The translations under genes and the position numbers were made by a program. A stretch of 64,000 nucleotides of DNA from [Clostridium] symbiosum (lineage in GTDB: Bacteria; Bacillota; Clostridia; Lachnospirales; Lachnospiraceae). Below the pieces are notes generated by a model. The model did no database searches and had not been told where the DNA came from. It was given only the letters and a program-made list of their open reading frames with translations. The stretch is taken from NCBI GenBank assembly GCA_036419695.1, contig CP143946.1, forward strand, positions 4,334,001-4,398,000, written 5' to 3'. This document shows, piece by piece, positions 42,001 to 48,530 of this stretch; position 1 is the stretch's first letter, and each line of letters begins with the position of its first letter.

Positions 42001-43886
42001 AAAACGCGGTACTGAAGGAATGTCATTGTAATGTTTCCTTCCACGGTCGCATTCATCACGCACTCAGCGATCGCCTCACAGCATGGATGGGCCGGCTGGT
42101 ATGCCGTAATCAGCTTAAACGCCCTCCACGCGGCAATCCGAACCTCCAGTTCGTCCGCCCCGGCCTCGTAAACCGCAAAGTTTCCGACGCGGCCCAGTTC
42201 TTCCTCGTTAAACTGTTCAAACGGCATAAAGTGCACCGTGTCGAGAAGGACAAAGGCCTCCCCCGGTTCCAGTTCCTCTCCCCTCTCATACCACTTTAAA
42301 AATGCCCGGAGAAAATGATGGAAGTCCGCGGCACCCGCATACTCTACGATTGAATCCAGAACCACCTTCAGGTTATAGCGTATACGGCGTTTCTGCTGGA
42401 CAGTGAGCTTGTGGTCGGGACGGATGATCATTTCCAGATATTCATTCCACAGTTCCATCACCCTGGCTTCGGCAATATCTGGCATATCGGCCGGTCTCTC
42501 TTTCCGGTATCCTGCATTGAACTGGGCAATGACATGGCCGAGAAGCTTCGCGGCCTGAGCCCTGATATCGCCCTCTCTGTGCATCAGGAGTTCATAAAGG
42601 AATCCCAGTGTCTGCTCTTTCTGCTTGTCGTTTGTATAGGTGAAATATTCTTCAAAAATATTCAGGTATGCACGAATATTCTTCCAGCTTTTTTCGCTCC
42701 TGGCCGCCTCCAGCAGGTTTCCGAACTGCCGTTCCGCAGCCATGCGGTGCATGATCTCGATATTATGTTCAATTCCCATAAATACCAGGGATTCTATCGT
42801 CTGCTCCGTATTTCTGAGTGAAATATCGGGAAGGGCGGCGCGTTTCTGCGGGTGGCCGTCTAGGTTTACATCGACTCCCAGTGAGCGCATGTAGTCCTCA
42901 AAGTCATGCAGCTTGGAGTAGACGAAACGGTACCGGTTCAGCTTTGTCTCATCCACATTGTCCAGCTTGGAAAGGATGACATTGAACGCCTCGTCCAGAC
43001 TGGAGATATAGGTGATTTCCCGTCCGTCTTCGCCGCGGCTCTGTTTGACCCGGAAGTCGGAGTAGATTAAGACCAGGGATTCCACCGACAGGTTCTCCGG
43101 CTCCAGATCCCAGGTGGAATGGTTGGCCGCAATATGGCCGGTATATTCCATGGAGTGATTGTTGAACCACTGGTTTGTATAATAATAGTGAAGATAAGGC
43201 ACACGCTCGTTGGGCTTGCAGCCGAATTTACCGAGATCATGGCCTGCGGCAGCTCCCGAAGTCAGTGTCAAATCGATTGGCAGCCCCGCTTCGGCAAGTC
43301 CCCGTCCGACCGTCATGGCCACATAGTGGACTCCTGCAATATGTTCCAACGTTCTGAACGGAGTTACCTCCGCGTTCAAACGCATCATTTCGTAGATATA
43401 TTCTTTGGCAAATGTATTTTTAAACCGGATATATTCCTCGAATGATTCAAATTTATGCGCTTCTTCATCGCTCAGGAAGCCAAAATCATAGAGGGAATCA
43501 AAAGGAATTACCTCCCGCTCCATATCGAAGAAATATTGGAGAACTTCCAGGTAGAATAAGGCCCCGGCCGAGAATCTGCCCGTGGCTTCCGTGAATGCCT
43601 CATCGGGATAGAGAATGTGGCAGACATACTGATAAGTGAATTTCATCCAGCCCTCTTCGGGTTCGCGTCCTAAGAGCGCGAGGGGCTCCTCACAGATTTC
43701 GTATACCGTGCGGCAGGAAACCCGCTTTTTAATCGGGATGAGACGCGTGAGCTGCTCCTCCCAGTGTTCTTTATTCATTAACATCAGAATGTTTTTCTTG
43801 CTGAGCCCTGATTCCTCCAGGAATTCTTTTCGGCACAGCCGTTCGGTTAAATCGGTGATGATTTGACGGATTTGTTTTTTGCTCAT
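39039..43886 (-). CDS. Giant multidomain protein: HD, helical repeats, NadD-like, GNAT-like, PRTase-like
   Basis: This is a 1615-residue cytoplasmic protein with no membrane segment. Residues ~175-260 are an HD-type domain (RTLEHIAGVHYVAM, AAGHDLGKFG, HSMEYTGHIAANHS). Residues ~380-900 are helical, HEAT-like repeats. Residues ~908-1100 form a nucleotidyltransferase like NadD: FFPGTFDPFTLSHKEIV, YIVAGSDVIANASS and the closing DISSTKIRENI. Residues ~1110-1280 look GNAT-like (NRLVGVARFRSL, EILLISGIHVEKDP). Residues ~1290-1540 look like a phosphoribosyltransferase with PVILVDDLLHRGGRF as the PRPP loop. The ATG at 43886 has AAGGAGGAT upstream. The combination suggests nucleotide or NAD-related chemistry; the real function is unknown. 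Confidence 0.85.
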   Translation of the reverse strand: MSKKQIRQIITDLTERLCRKEFLEESGLSKKNILMLMNKEHWEEQLTRLIPIKKRVSCRTVYEICEEPLALLGREPEEGWMKFTYQYVCHILYPDEAFTEATGRFSAGALFYLEVLQYFFDMEREVIPFDSLYDFGFLSDEEAHKFESFEEYIRFKNTFAKEYIYEMMRLNAEVTPFRTLEHIAGVHYVAMTVGRGLAEAGLPIDLTLTSGAAAGHDLGKFGCKPNERVPYLHYYYTNQWFNNHSMEYTGHIAANHSTWDLEPENLSVESLVLIYSDFRVKQSRGEDGREITYISSLDEAFNVILSKLDNVDETKLNRYRFVYSKLHDFEDYMRSLGVDVNLDGHPQKRAALPDISLRNTEQTIESLVFMGIEHNIEIMHRMAAERQFGNLLEAARSEKSWKNIRAYLNIFEEYFTYTNDKQKEQTLGFLYELLMHREGDIRAQAAKLLGHVIAQFNAGYRKERPADMPDIAEARVMELWNEYLEMIIRPDHKLTVQQKRRIRYNLKVVLDSIVEYAGAADFHHFLRAFLKWYERGEELEPGEAFVLLDTVHFMPFEQFNEEELGRVGNFAVYEAGADELEVRIAAWRAFKLITAYQPAHPCCEAIAECVMNATVEGNITMTFLQYRVLNNLGYDTELQQKELYERDVVSDIFLDNLKTSTPWIIKAVNIKLLVDQIDHGKYEHILHIAAHFSNLIKVSEHVVVRHDAGQALLRIIELLTPDQRNEISVELVKGLEVGEYEFSKYIPRYLGESALWLPPEQLDEILVYLSSLMASPNDRIVSVALDTVGILLECYPCYRERFKDEPERWERRRRRFLGMLLNGLANYRETVRQEALLVIGQTVFGSNRLTCSEKNEIFSLCFRKLLFLLNENKGDELTAFYRAAALSNICRFITAYRLNEGEFQIEERNEVAFFPGTFDPFTLSHKEIVREIRNMGYEVYLAVDEFSWSKKAQPHLIRRQIVNMSVADEFHVNLFPDDIPVNIANPADLKRLKEVFEGREVYIVAGSDVIANASSYKKKPCEHSIHTMNHIAFRRVGDKRSDNKYNRKMMESITGKVFELELPEHLEDISSTKIRENIDMNRDISNLIDPSVQEYIYYNGLYLREPEYKPIIRARAIAFEEVKEPEEALLEEISERILKEEDHREQLMESIRISGDHLLLLRNTVDDNRLVGVARFRSLAPDELFTVLKKVDLADLVRRHTSGEILLISGIHVEKDPMIYDAEQLLLAEVIARSLPLRCGYALFFPYEGRCPERVLSAIERQGFVKAPEFQEEAPLFLVDMHAPLLLMQNLETTLKEPFSSNPRVLKAIYKAHQDLQMAMTGFYPGQLVLSLSASLIYHRLVDMITSLNEVPREPVVPRSLGEAMCVPFGKILRGKVIPNTVTKTLHTDKVFSPDLNEDAIEAFPYYSPLSSQIRAIKSFDRPVILVDDLLHRGGRFEALEPMLSEARVEIKKIILGVISGYGRDTLATKGVEADSVYFVPNLKFWFVESTLYPFIGGDTVRRDTVQVAGLTPSINLILPYAVPPLKDCSSESLFEFSACCIRNARDILLVLEAEYRDQFARNLTLSRLSEAVILPLCPDKGDCVSYDPNLAASVYLENDLQMLYRTKKAIGREL

Positions 43887-43995
43887 TCGGGGATCCTCCT
43901 TGGGGTGGGATTGGGGGGTAAGCGTGAGAGGGGGGGATGGGGGGGATGCTGCCTGGGACGGGGCCCAGGGACGCTGTGGGGGGAATGTTGCTTCT

Positions 43996-44224
43996 CTCTA
44001 CTCCGCAGGGGAGTTCGATTCCGCTTCGCTCCATCTCACTCGCGGGCATTCGCCCTATCACCAAATATCCAAGACACAATTTGCTTGTGAGCTGGCTCCC
44101 GGGAGTTTCTGGGGCGTTCCTCTACTCCGCAGGGGAGTTCGATTCCGCTTCGCTCCATCTCACTCACGGGCATTCGCCCTATCACCAAATATCCAGAACA
44201 CAATTTGCTTGTGAGCTGGCTCCC
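43996..44224 (+). repeat. Tandem 105-bp direct repeats
   Basis: Bases 43996-44100 recur at 44120-44224 with only a few differences and a 19-base spacer. Each unit contains CTCCGCAGGGGAG and ends GCTGGCTCCC. Overlapping reading frames here are repeat artefacts. The 760-base gap between 43887 and 44647 is made almost entirely of repeats. Confidence 0.9.
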
Positions 44225-44252
44225 AGACAAATTGTGTTCTGGATATTTGGTG
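44183..44252. repeat. Perfect 25-bp hairpin
   Basis: Bases 44183-44207 and 44228-44252 are perfect reverse complements (CACCAAATATCC... with ...GGATATTTGGTG) around a 20-base loop. The left arm is part of the second 105-bp repeat; the first repeat lacks a right arm. Confidence 0.9.
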
Positions 44253-44414
44253 GCCCTGCTCTTTGCTTACGCGTACATTATACCACCTCCCCCCTCCTCA
44301 ATCCAGTTTTTTTCTTTTTATGGCTTTTGCTGACGCTTTTTACCGTTTCTGTCCACAGGTAGTATTTTGTGAGTGGAGCGTAGCGAAAGTCACAGAAAAC
44401 CCGAGGGTTGCGGC

Positions 44415-44465
44415 GCGACGCAACGAAAAATGCGCGATGCGGACTTTTCATTACAATCAACAGCG
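44415..44465 (-). repeat. Diverged copy of the terminator-adjacent repeat
   Basis: On the minus strand, TGATTG, then TAATGAAAAGTCCGC and a TTTTTCGTTGCG tail match the repeats at 24370 and 46669. Here no terminator hairpin is adjacent. Confidence 0.6.
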
Positions 44466-44496
44466 TTTTTTGCCGTTTCTGTGCATCGCGCAGCGT

Positions 44497-44523
44497 GTTA
44501 CTGGGCACGGAGTGAACAGTAAC
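44497..44523. repeat. Dispersed palindrome GTTACTGGGCAC/GTGAACAGTAAC
   Basis: Arms 44497-44508 and 44512-44523 around GGA. With its flank it matches 22792-22860 in reverse orientation. Confidence 0.65.
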
Positions 44524-44647
44524 TTTTTACCAGCTCTTTTTTACCATTTTCTTAATTTCTCTCTTCCTGCTTCTTTTTCTGCTATAATGTCAGTATGCTT
44601 TTATTTTTAACTTTTTATTATCTTTACATATTATAAGGAGGTCTTTT

Positions 44648-45328
44648 ATGCAGTATGAAATTAAGGGCGGGAATCTTCCTGTTGTTATCTGTTCGCTGGA
44701 GAATGGGGAGTCTATGTTTAATGAGAGCGGGGCTATGTGCTGGATGAGTCCTAATATGGAGATGAATACTTCCGGGGGTGGGATTGGGAAGATGTTTGGG
44801 CGGATGTTCTCGGGTGAGAATATGTTTCAGAATATCTATACGGCCCGCGGCGGCAACGGGATGATCGCGTTTGCTTCTTCTTTCCCCGGTTCTATCAGAG
44901 CTGTTGATATTACTCCCAATTCTGCACTTGTTGTACAGAAAGCAGGGTTTCTGGCGGCTGAAGCTGGGGTTGACCTCTCTGTTTTCTTCCAGAAGAAAGC
45001 CGGCGCCGGTTTCTTCGGCGGCGAGGGTTTTATTATGCAGAAGCTGTCCGGCCAGGGTACTGCGTTCCTTGAAATTGACGGGGCTGCGGTGGAATATGAT
45101 CTTGCGCCAGGCCAAAAGATGATTATTGATACCGGTTATCTTGCCGCCATGACCGAAACCTGCTCCATTGATCTGCAGGCCGTAAAGGGGGCAAAAAATA
45201 TGCTGTTTGGCGGCGAAGGCTTTTTTAATACCGTGATTACGGGGCCAGGGCATATTATTTTACAGACTATGCCGGTTTCTAAGACTGCTATGTGCATGTA
45301 TCAGTATATGCCTCACTCCAGTAATTAA
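44648..45328 (+). CDS. AIM24 / TIGR00266-family protein
   Basis: This 226-residue cytoplasmic protein has a double beta-helix-type AIM24 fold. It opens MQYEIKGGNLPVVICSLENG, has the Gly-rich stretch around MFGRMFSGENMFQNIYTARG, then IAFASSFPGSIRAVDI, FFQKKAGAGFFGGEGFIMQK and LFGGEGFFNTVITGPG, which are diagnostic repeats. The family is widespread but has no agreed biochemical role in bacteria. The start has AAGGAGG 7 bases upstream. It is a single gene upstream of the PerR-type regulator. Confidence 0.9.
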   Translation: MQYEIKGGNLPVVICSLENGESMFNESGAMCWMSPNMEMNTSGGGIGKMFGRMFSGENMFQNIYTARGGNGMIAFASSFPGSIRAVDITPNSALVVQKAGFLAAEAGVDLSVFFQKKAGAGFFGGEGFIMQKLSGQGTAFLEIDGAAVEYDLAPGQKMIIDTGYLAAMTETCSIDLQAVKGAKNMLFGGEGFFNTVITGPGHIILQTMPVSKTAMCMYQYMPHSSN

Positions 45329-45372
45329 GGAGAAAATGAGGACGCCATTGAAAGTAAAACAATAAAAAACAT

Positions 45373-45401
45373 TTGACAAATCTGCTTGAATGGATCATAA
45401 T
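45373..45401 (+). promoter_or_regulatory. Promoter of the PerR-type gene
   Basis: TTGACA (45373-45378), 17 bases and CATAAT (45396-45401). AT-rich ACTATTATTAATA just downstream could be an autoregulatory Fur/PerR-type site. Confidence 0.6.
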
Positions 45402-45445
45402 ATAAACAGTAACTATTATTAATATCACAATAAGAGAGGCTGCTT

Positions 45446-45841
45446 ATGAAAACACTCAAGTACAGCCGCCAAAGGGAATCCATTAAAACCTGCCTGATGG
45501 GGCGTAAGGATCATCCTACCGCTGACGCCTTATACACCTGCATCCGGGAACAGTTTCCCAATATCAGTCTTGGTACCGTGTACCGGAATCTGAATCTCCT
45601 GGTGGATTTAGGCGAAATACGCAAGTTTTCCTGTGGGGATGGAACTGACCACTTTGATTATGATACCTCCCCTCATTACCACTTCGTATGTAAACAGTGC
45701 GGAAAAATCATGGATATCTCTATGAATGCGGCAAAGGGACTGGAGGAAGAAGCGGGCAAGCATGTTAATGGAACGATTGAAGATCACACTATTTTCTTCT
45801 ATGGTACCTGCGGTGACTGCTCTTCTGCATCCGGCCAGTAA
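45446..45841 (+). CDS. Fur-family regulator, PerR-like
   Basis: This 131-residue metal-dependent repressor has a winged HTH (LKYSRQRESIKTCLMGRKDH, then FPNISLGTVYRNLNLLVDLG), followed by the metal-sensing strand GTDHFDYDTSPHYHFVCKQCG, which holds the PerR-type Asp and His ligands. Structural zinc CxxC pairs are in CKQCGK and CGDC. PerR proteins respond to peroxide by His oxidation and repress rubrerythrin-like genes. The reverse rubrerythrin immediately downstream, with a palindrome at its promoter, fits that role. Confidence 0.92.
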   Translation: MKTLKYSRQRESIKTCLMGRKDHPTADALYTCIREQFPNISLGTVYRNLNLLVDLGEIRKFSCGDGTDHFDYDTSPHYHFVCKQCGKIMDISMNAAKGLEEEAGKHVNGTIEDHTIFFYGTCGDCSSASGQ

Positions 45842-45868
45842 TATTTAAAAAAATCTTTAAAATCTGTA

Positions 45869-45939
45869 TTGACAGATGAAACAAGTTGTGGTATCTTAAT
45901 ATCAGTAATCATTATCATTATTGATTTTGATTACTGATA
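45869..45939 (+). promoter_or_regulatory. Rubrerythrin promoter and Fur/PerR-type palindrome
   Basis: TTGACA (45869-45874), 17 bases and TATCTT (45892-45897). Directly downstream, 12-bp arms TATCAGTAATCA (45900-45911) and TGATTACTGATA (45928-45939) are perfect inverted repeats around an AT-rich 16-base centre that also carries TAATCATTATCATTA. A repressor here would cover the transcription start. Confidence 0.75.
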
Positions 45940-45995
45940 GACACAACACCAATTAAATTAATATTAATATATGTAAAGAAAAGGAGAGATTAACG

Positions 45996-46541
45996 ATGAA
46001 GAAATTTGTATGTATGGTATGTGGTTATGTTCATGAAGGTGAAGCAGCTCCGGAGAAATGTCCAGTATGTAATGCACCGGCTGAGAAGTTCAAAGAGCAG
46101 GCAGCAGATATGAGTTGGGCCGCTGAGCACGTTGTAGGCGTAGCACAGGGCGCAAGTGAAGATATTATGATGGACTTAAGAGCTAACTACGAAGGCGAAT
46201 GTAAAGAAGTTGGTATGTATCTTGCAATGGCAAGAGTTGCTCATAGAGAAGGCTATCCTGAGATTGGTTTATACTGGGAAAAAGCTGCTTACGAAGAGGC
46301 TGAGCATGCTGCTAAATTTGCAGAGTTACTCGGCGAAGTAGTAACAGACAGCACAAAGAAAAACCTTGAGATGCGTGTAGAAGCTGAGAACGGCGCTACA
46401 GCAGGTAAGTTTGACCTTGCAAAACGTGCGAAAGCTGCCAACCTTGACGCAATCCATGACACAGTTCATGAAATGGCCAGAGACGAGGCCCGTCACGGCA
46501 GAGCATTTGAAGGTCTGTTAAACAGATACTTTGGTAAATAA
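45996..46541 (+). CDS. Reverse rubrerythrin (rubredoxin-ferritin-like peroxidase)
   Basis: This 181-residue non-haem di-iron protein reduces hydrogen peroxide (and O2) with electrons from NADH-linked partners. An N-terminal rubredoxin domain has the CxxC pairs CMVCGY and CPVCNAP. The ferritin-like domain supplies di-iron ligands in NYEGECKEVGMYLAMARVA, AAYEEAEHAAKFAELLG and MARDEARHGRAFEGLL. Rubredoxin at the N-terminus instead of the C-terminus defines the reverse type known in clostridia. AAAGGAGAG precedes the ATG. Codon choice suggests high expression. The upstream palindrome points to peroxide control by the neighbouring PerR-type protein. Confidence 0.95.
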   Translation: MKKFVCMVCGYVHEGEAAPEKCPVCNAPAEKFKEQAADMSWAAEHVVGVAQGASEDIMMDLRANYEGECKEVGMYLAMARVAHREGYPEIGLYWEKAAYEEAEHAAKFAELLGEVVTDSTKKNLEMRVEAENGATAGKFDLAKRAKAANLDAIHDTVHEMARDEARHGRAFEGLLNRYFGK

Positions 46542-46618
46542 TTTTAGCACCACAGCGCAATTACTATAAACAACTTGCAATTTATAAAGTGAAATACTCC
46601 TCCACCATTTAAACATAG

Positions 46619-46667
46619 AAAAGTCTCAGAGTATACCGGTTTACCTGCCGGGCTCTGAGACTTTTTT
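46619..46667 (+). terminator. Terminator of the rubrerythrin gene
   Basis: AAAAGTCTCAGAG (46619-46631) pairs with CTCTGAGACTTTT (46653-46665), followed by more Ts. The terminator-adjacent repeat starts 2 bases later. Confidence 0.88.
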
Positions 46668-46668
46668 A

Positions 46669-46711
46669 TTGGGTGGCAATGAAAAGTCCGCGGAGCGTGC
46701 TTTTCGTTGTT
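46669..46711 (+). repeat. Terminator-adjacent repeat, copy 3
   Basis: GGGTGGCAATGAAAAGTCC, then GCGGAGCGTGCTTTTCGTTG. It matches copies at 24370-24412 and 10292-10265, and again begins directly after a hairpin T-run. Confidence 0.8.
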
Positions 46712-46741
46712 ATTTAAAATTTGGTGCAGGGGAAACTATGT

Positions 46742-47617
46742 TCAGGCATCTTCTGACGGATCCTCTGTTTCCCGGAGAGCCGCATCCACCACATGCTCCA
46801 TCAGGATGCAGGATGTGACGGCTCCAACGCCGCCGGGAACCGGTGTAATAGCTTCCACTATCGGCTCAACCGCATTAAAATCTGCGTCGCCGCACGTCTT
46901 TCCATCGTTTCCCATATTTACGCCCACATCGATCACAATCTGCCCCGGACGTACATGTTCCGCCCCAATCAACCCGGCGCATCCCGCCGCGGATACAAGC
47001 ACGTCCGCTTCATTGCAGAGACGTTTTACTTCCTCCGGTGCCGTAAATATATGGCAGACGGATACTGTCGCCTCCTCGTTCAGTAAAAGCAGGGAAATCG
47101 ACAGGCCTACATTAATTCCTTTGCCTACTACGGTTACTCTTCTGCCCTTCAGAGGGATCTGATAATACTTCAGAAGTTCCAGGCAGGCCGCCGCCGTACA
47201 GGGAGCGTATTCATTATACGCCCCCGTGACCATCCTGCCCATGGAGGCTGCTGTTATGACGTCCACATCTTTCTCCGGTTTGAGAATCTCCAGTATTTTC
47301 GCCTCATTGAACCGTTTTGGCAGCGGACGGAATATCAGACAGCCGTGAATATTGGAATCCGTATTGATTTCTTGCAGCACCCGGCACAGTTCTTCTCCGG
47401 AAATTTCTTCTGCAAGCGTAATCTGCTTTACCTTTATTCCCAGCTTTTGCGCCTGTTTCATTGCGCCCCGCTCATAGGCGATGTCGTTTCCCCTGCTGCC
47501 GGCCCGAACAATTCCAAGGGTGGGAACCACTCCCCTTTTCTGAAGGATTTCACATTTTTTCCCGATTCTCCGGCGCACATTTTCCGCGACCGGCTCTCCT
47601 CTCAACAGAAATGCCAT
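46742..47617 (-). CDS. FolD-like methylene-THF dehydrogenase lacking cyclohydrolase residues
   Basis: This 291-residue protein has the FolD fold and NAD(P) site: VTVVGKGINVGLSISLLLL, VCHIFTAPEEVKRLC, IVIDVGVNMGNDGK and ITPVPGGVGAVTSCIL. In canonical FolD the cyclohydrolase needs the Lys of the YxxxK motif, a Gln before LPLP and an Asp. Here the motif is YERGA (residues 48-52; Lys replaced by Ala), the Gln is Phe (GCLIFRPLP), and only the Asp in KDVDV remains. So it may oxidise methylene-THF without hydrolysing methenyl-THF. It begins at the base next to the PanB-like stop and is the last gene of the operon from 52644. Confidence 0.88.
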   Translation of the reverse strand: MAFLLRGEPVAENVRRRIGKKCEILQKRGVVPTLGIVRAGSRGNDIAYERGAMKQAQKLGIKVKQITLAEEISGEELCRVLQEINTDSNIHGCLIFRPLPKRFNEAKILEILKPEKDVDVITAASMGRMVTGAYNEYAPCTAAACLELLKYYQIPLKGRRVTVVGKGINVGLSISLLLLNEEATVSVCHIFTAPEEVKRLCNEADVLVSAAGCAGLIGAEHVRPGQIVIDVGVNMGNDGKTCGDADFNAVEPIVEAITPVPGGVGAVTSCILMEHVVDAALRETEDPSEDA

Positions 47618-48478
47618 CTAAACTCCCTGCTCTTTCAAAAGTTCCTGAAGTTTTTCTTCCTCGCCCGCTTTCATCTTATAGCAGTGCTCCGGGGCCGGGT
47701 AGGTGCCGTCATGGCACTCCTCTACGAAACGGCCCACTGCATCCAGGATTATTCCTCTTACGTCGGCATATTTTTTTGCAAACTTCGCATTTTTCTCATA
47801 GAAGCCCAGTAAATCATAAAAATTAATCATCGGGCTGTCGCTGTAAGGTCCGCATCCTGTTCCCAGGATCGGGATGTTGCTGCGCTCATAAATAATCTTG
47901 GCAACCTCGGCCGGTACTGCTTCCACCACGATTGCGATGGCTCCCGCCTCCTCAAATGCCTTTACTTCTTTGATCAGCTCAACCGCCGCCATCATGTCGC
48001 GTCCCTGGGTTTTGTATCCTCCCTGCTGAAGCGCCTTCTGCGGGGTCAGTCCCGTATGGGCAATGACAGGGATACCTGCCTTTGTCAGCGCCGCAACAGT
48101 GTGGGCGATTTCCATGCCGCCCTCGATTTTAACGCAGTCCATGCCTGCCTCACGGATATAGCGTCCGGCGTTTCTTATGGCTTCCTCGTCGCTGATCTGA
48201 TAGGAAAGGAACGGCATATCTCCCATGATAAATGCGCTTGGCGTTCCTGCGCGCACTGCCTTTGCGTGCTCAATCATAATATTCAAATCCGCCTCATTTG
48301 TCGTCTTGTGTCCCAGCATAACGGTTGCAATGGAATCACCCATATTGATAATCTCAATTCCGGCTTCCTCCGCTAATACGGCCATCGGATAATCATAGAG
48401 CGCCGTTCTCGCCAGCTTCTCCCCTTTCGCCTTCTTCTCCAGAATATAGCTCAGCGTCACCTTTTTTCTTACTTCCAT
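47618..48478 (-). CDS. Ketopantoate hydroxymethyltransferase-family protein (PanB-like)
   Basis: This 286-residue TIM barrel uses methylene-THF to add a hydroxymethyl group to 2-oxoisovalerate, a reversible reaction. PanB signatures: LYDYPMAVLAEEAGIEIINM, GDSIATVMLGHKTT (Mg-binding Asp), IMGDMPFLSYQISDEEAIRN, CVKIEGG, IPVIAHTGLTPQKALQQGGY and AIVVEAVPAEVAKII (catalytic Glu). I chose the start at 48478 because GAGGAGGAG lies 7 bases upstream; a longer form to 48496 is less likely. No panC or panD is nearby. Instead it is linked to a FolD-like gene, a 2-hydroxyacid dehydrogenase and a transporter, so a catabolic (reverse) role is more plausible. Confidence 0.9.
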   Translation of the reverse strand: MEVRKKVTLSYILEKKAKGEKLARTALYDYPMAVLAEEAGIEIINMGDSIATVMLGHKTTNEADLNIMIEHAKAVRAGTPSAFIMGDMPFLSYQISDEEAIRNAGRYIREAGMDCVKIEGGMEIAHTVAALTKAGIPVIAHTGLTPQKALQQGGYKTQGRDMMAAVELIKEVKAFEEAGAIAIVVEAVPAEVAKIIYERSNIPILGTGCGPYSDSPMINFYDLLGFYEKNAKFAKKYADVRGIILDAVGRFVEECHDGTYPAPEHCYKMKAGEEEKLQELLKEQGV

Positions 48479-48530
48479 CCCTGTACTCCTCCTCATATAT
48501 TTTCTCAGTCCTATTTCATTTTGTGTTTGA

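Noticed and set aside
43996..44224. CRISPR array
   Set aside because: Only two long units of 105 bp with a 19-base spacer, and no cas genes in the window.
43771..44362. Several overlapping frames with repeated peptide segments
   Set aside because: They are produced by the 105-bp tandem DNA repeat in three frames; no ribosome sites and low-complexity products.
47618..48478. Pantothenate biosynthesis role for the PanB-like gene
   Set aside because: panC and panD are absent and the gene is embedded in an importer operon with a FolD-like dehydrogenase and LysR control.
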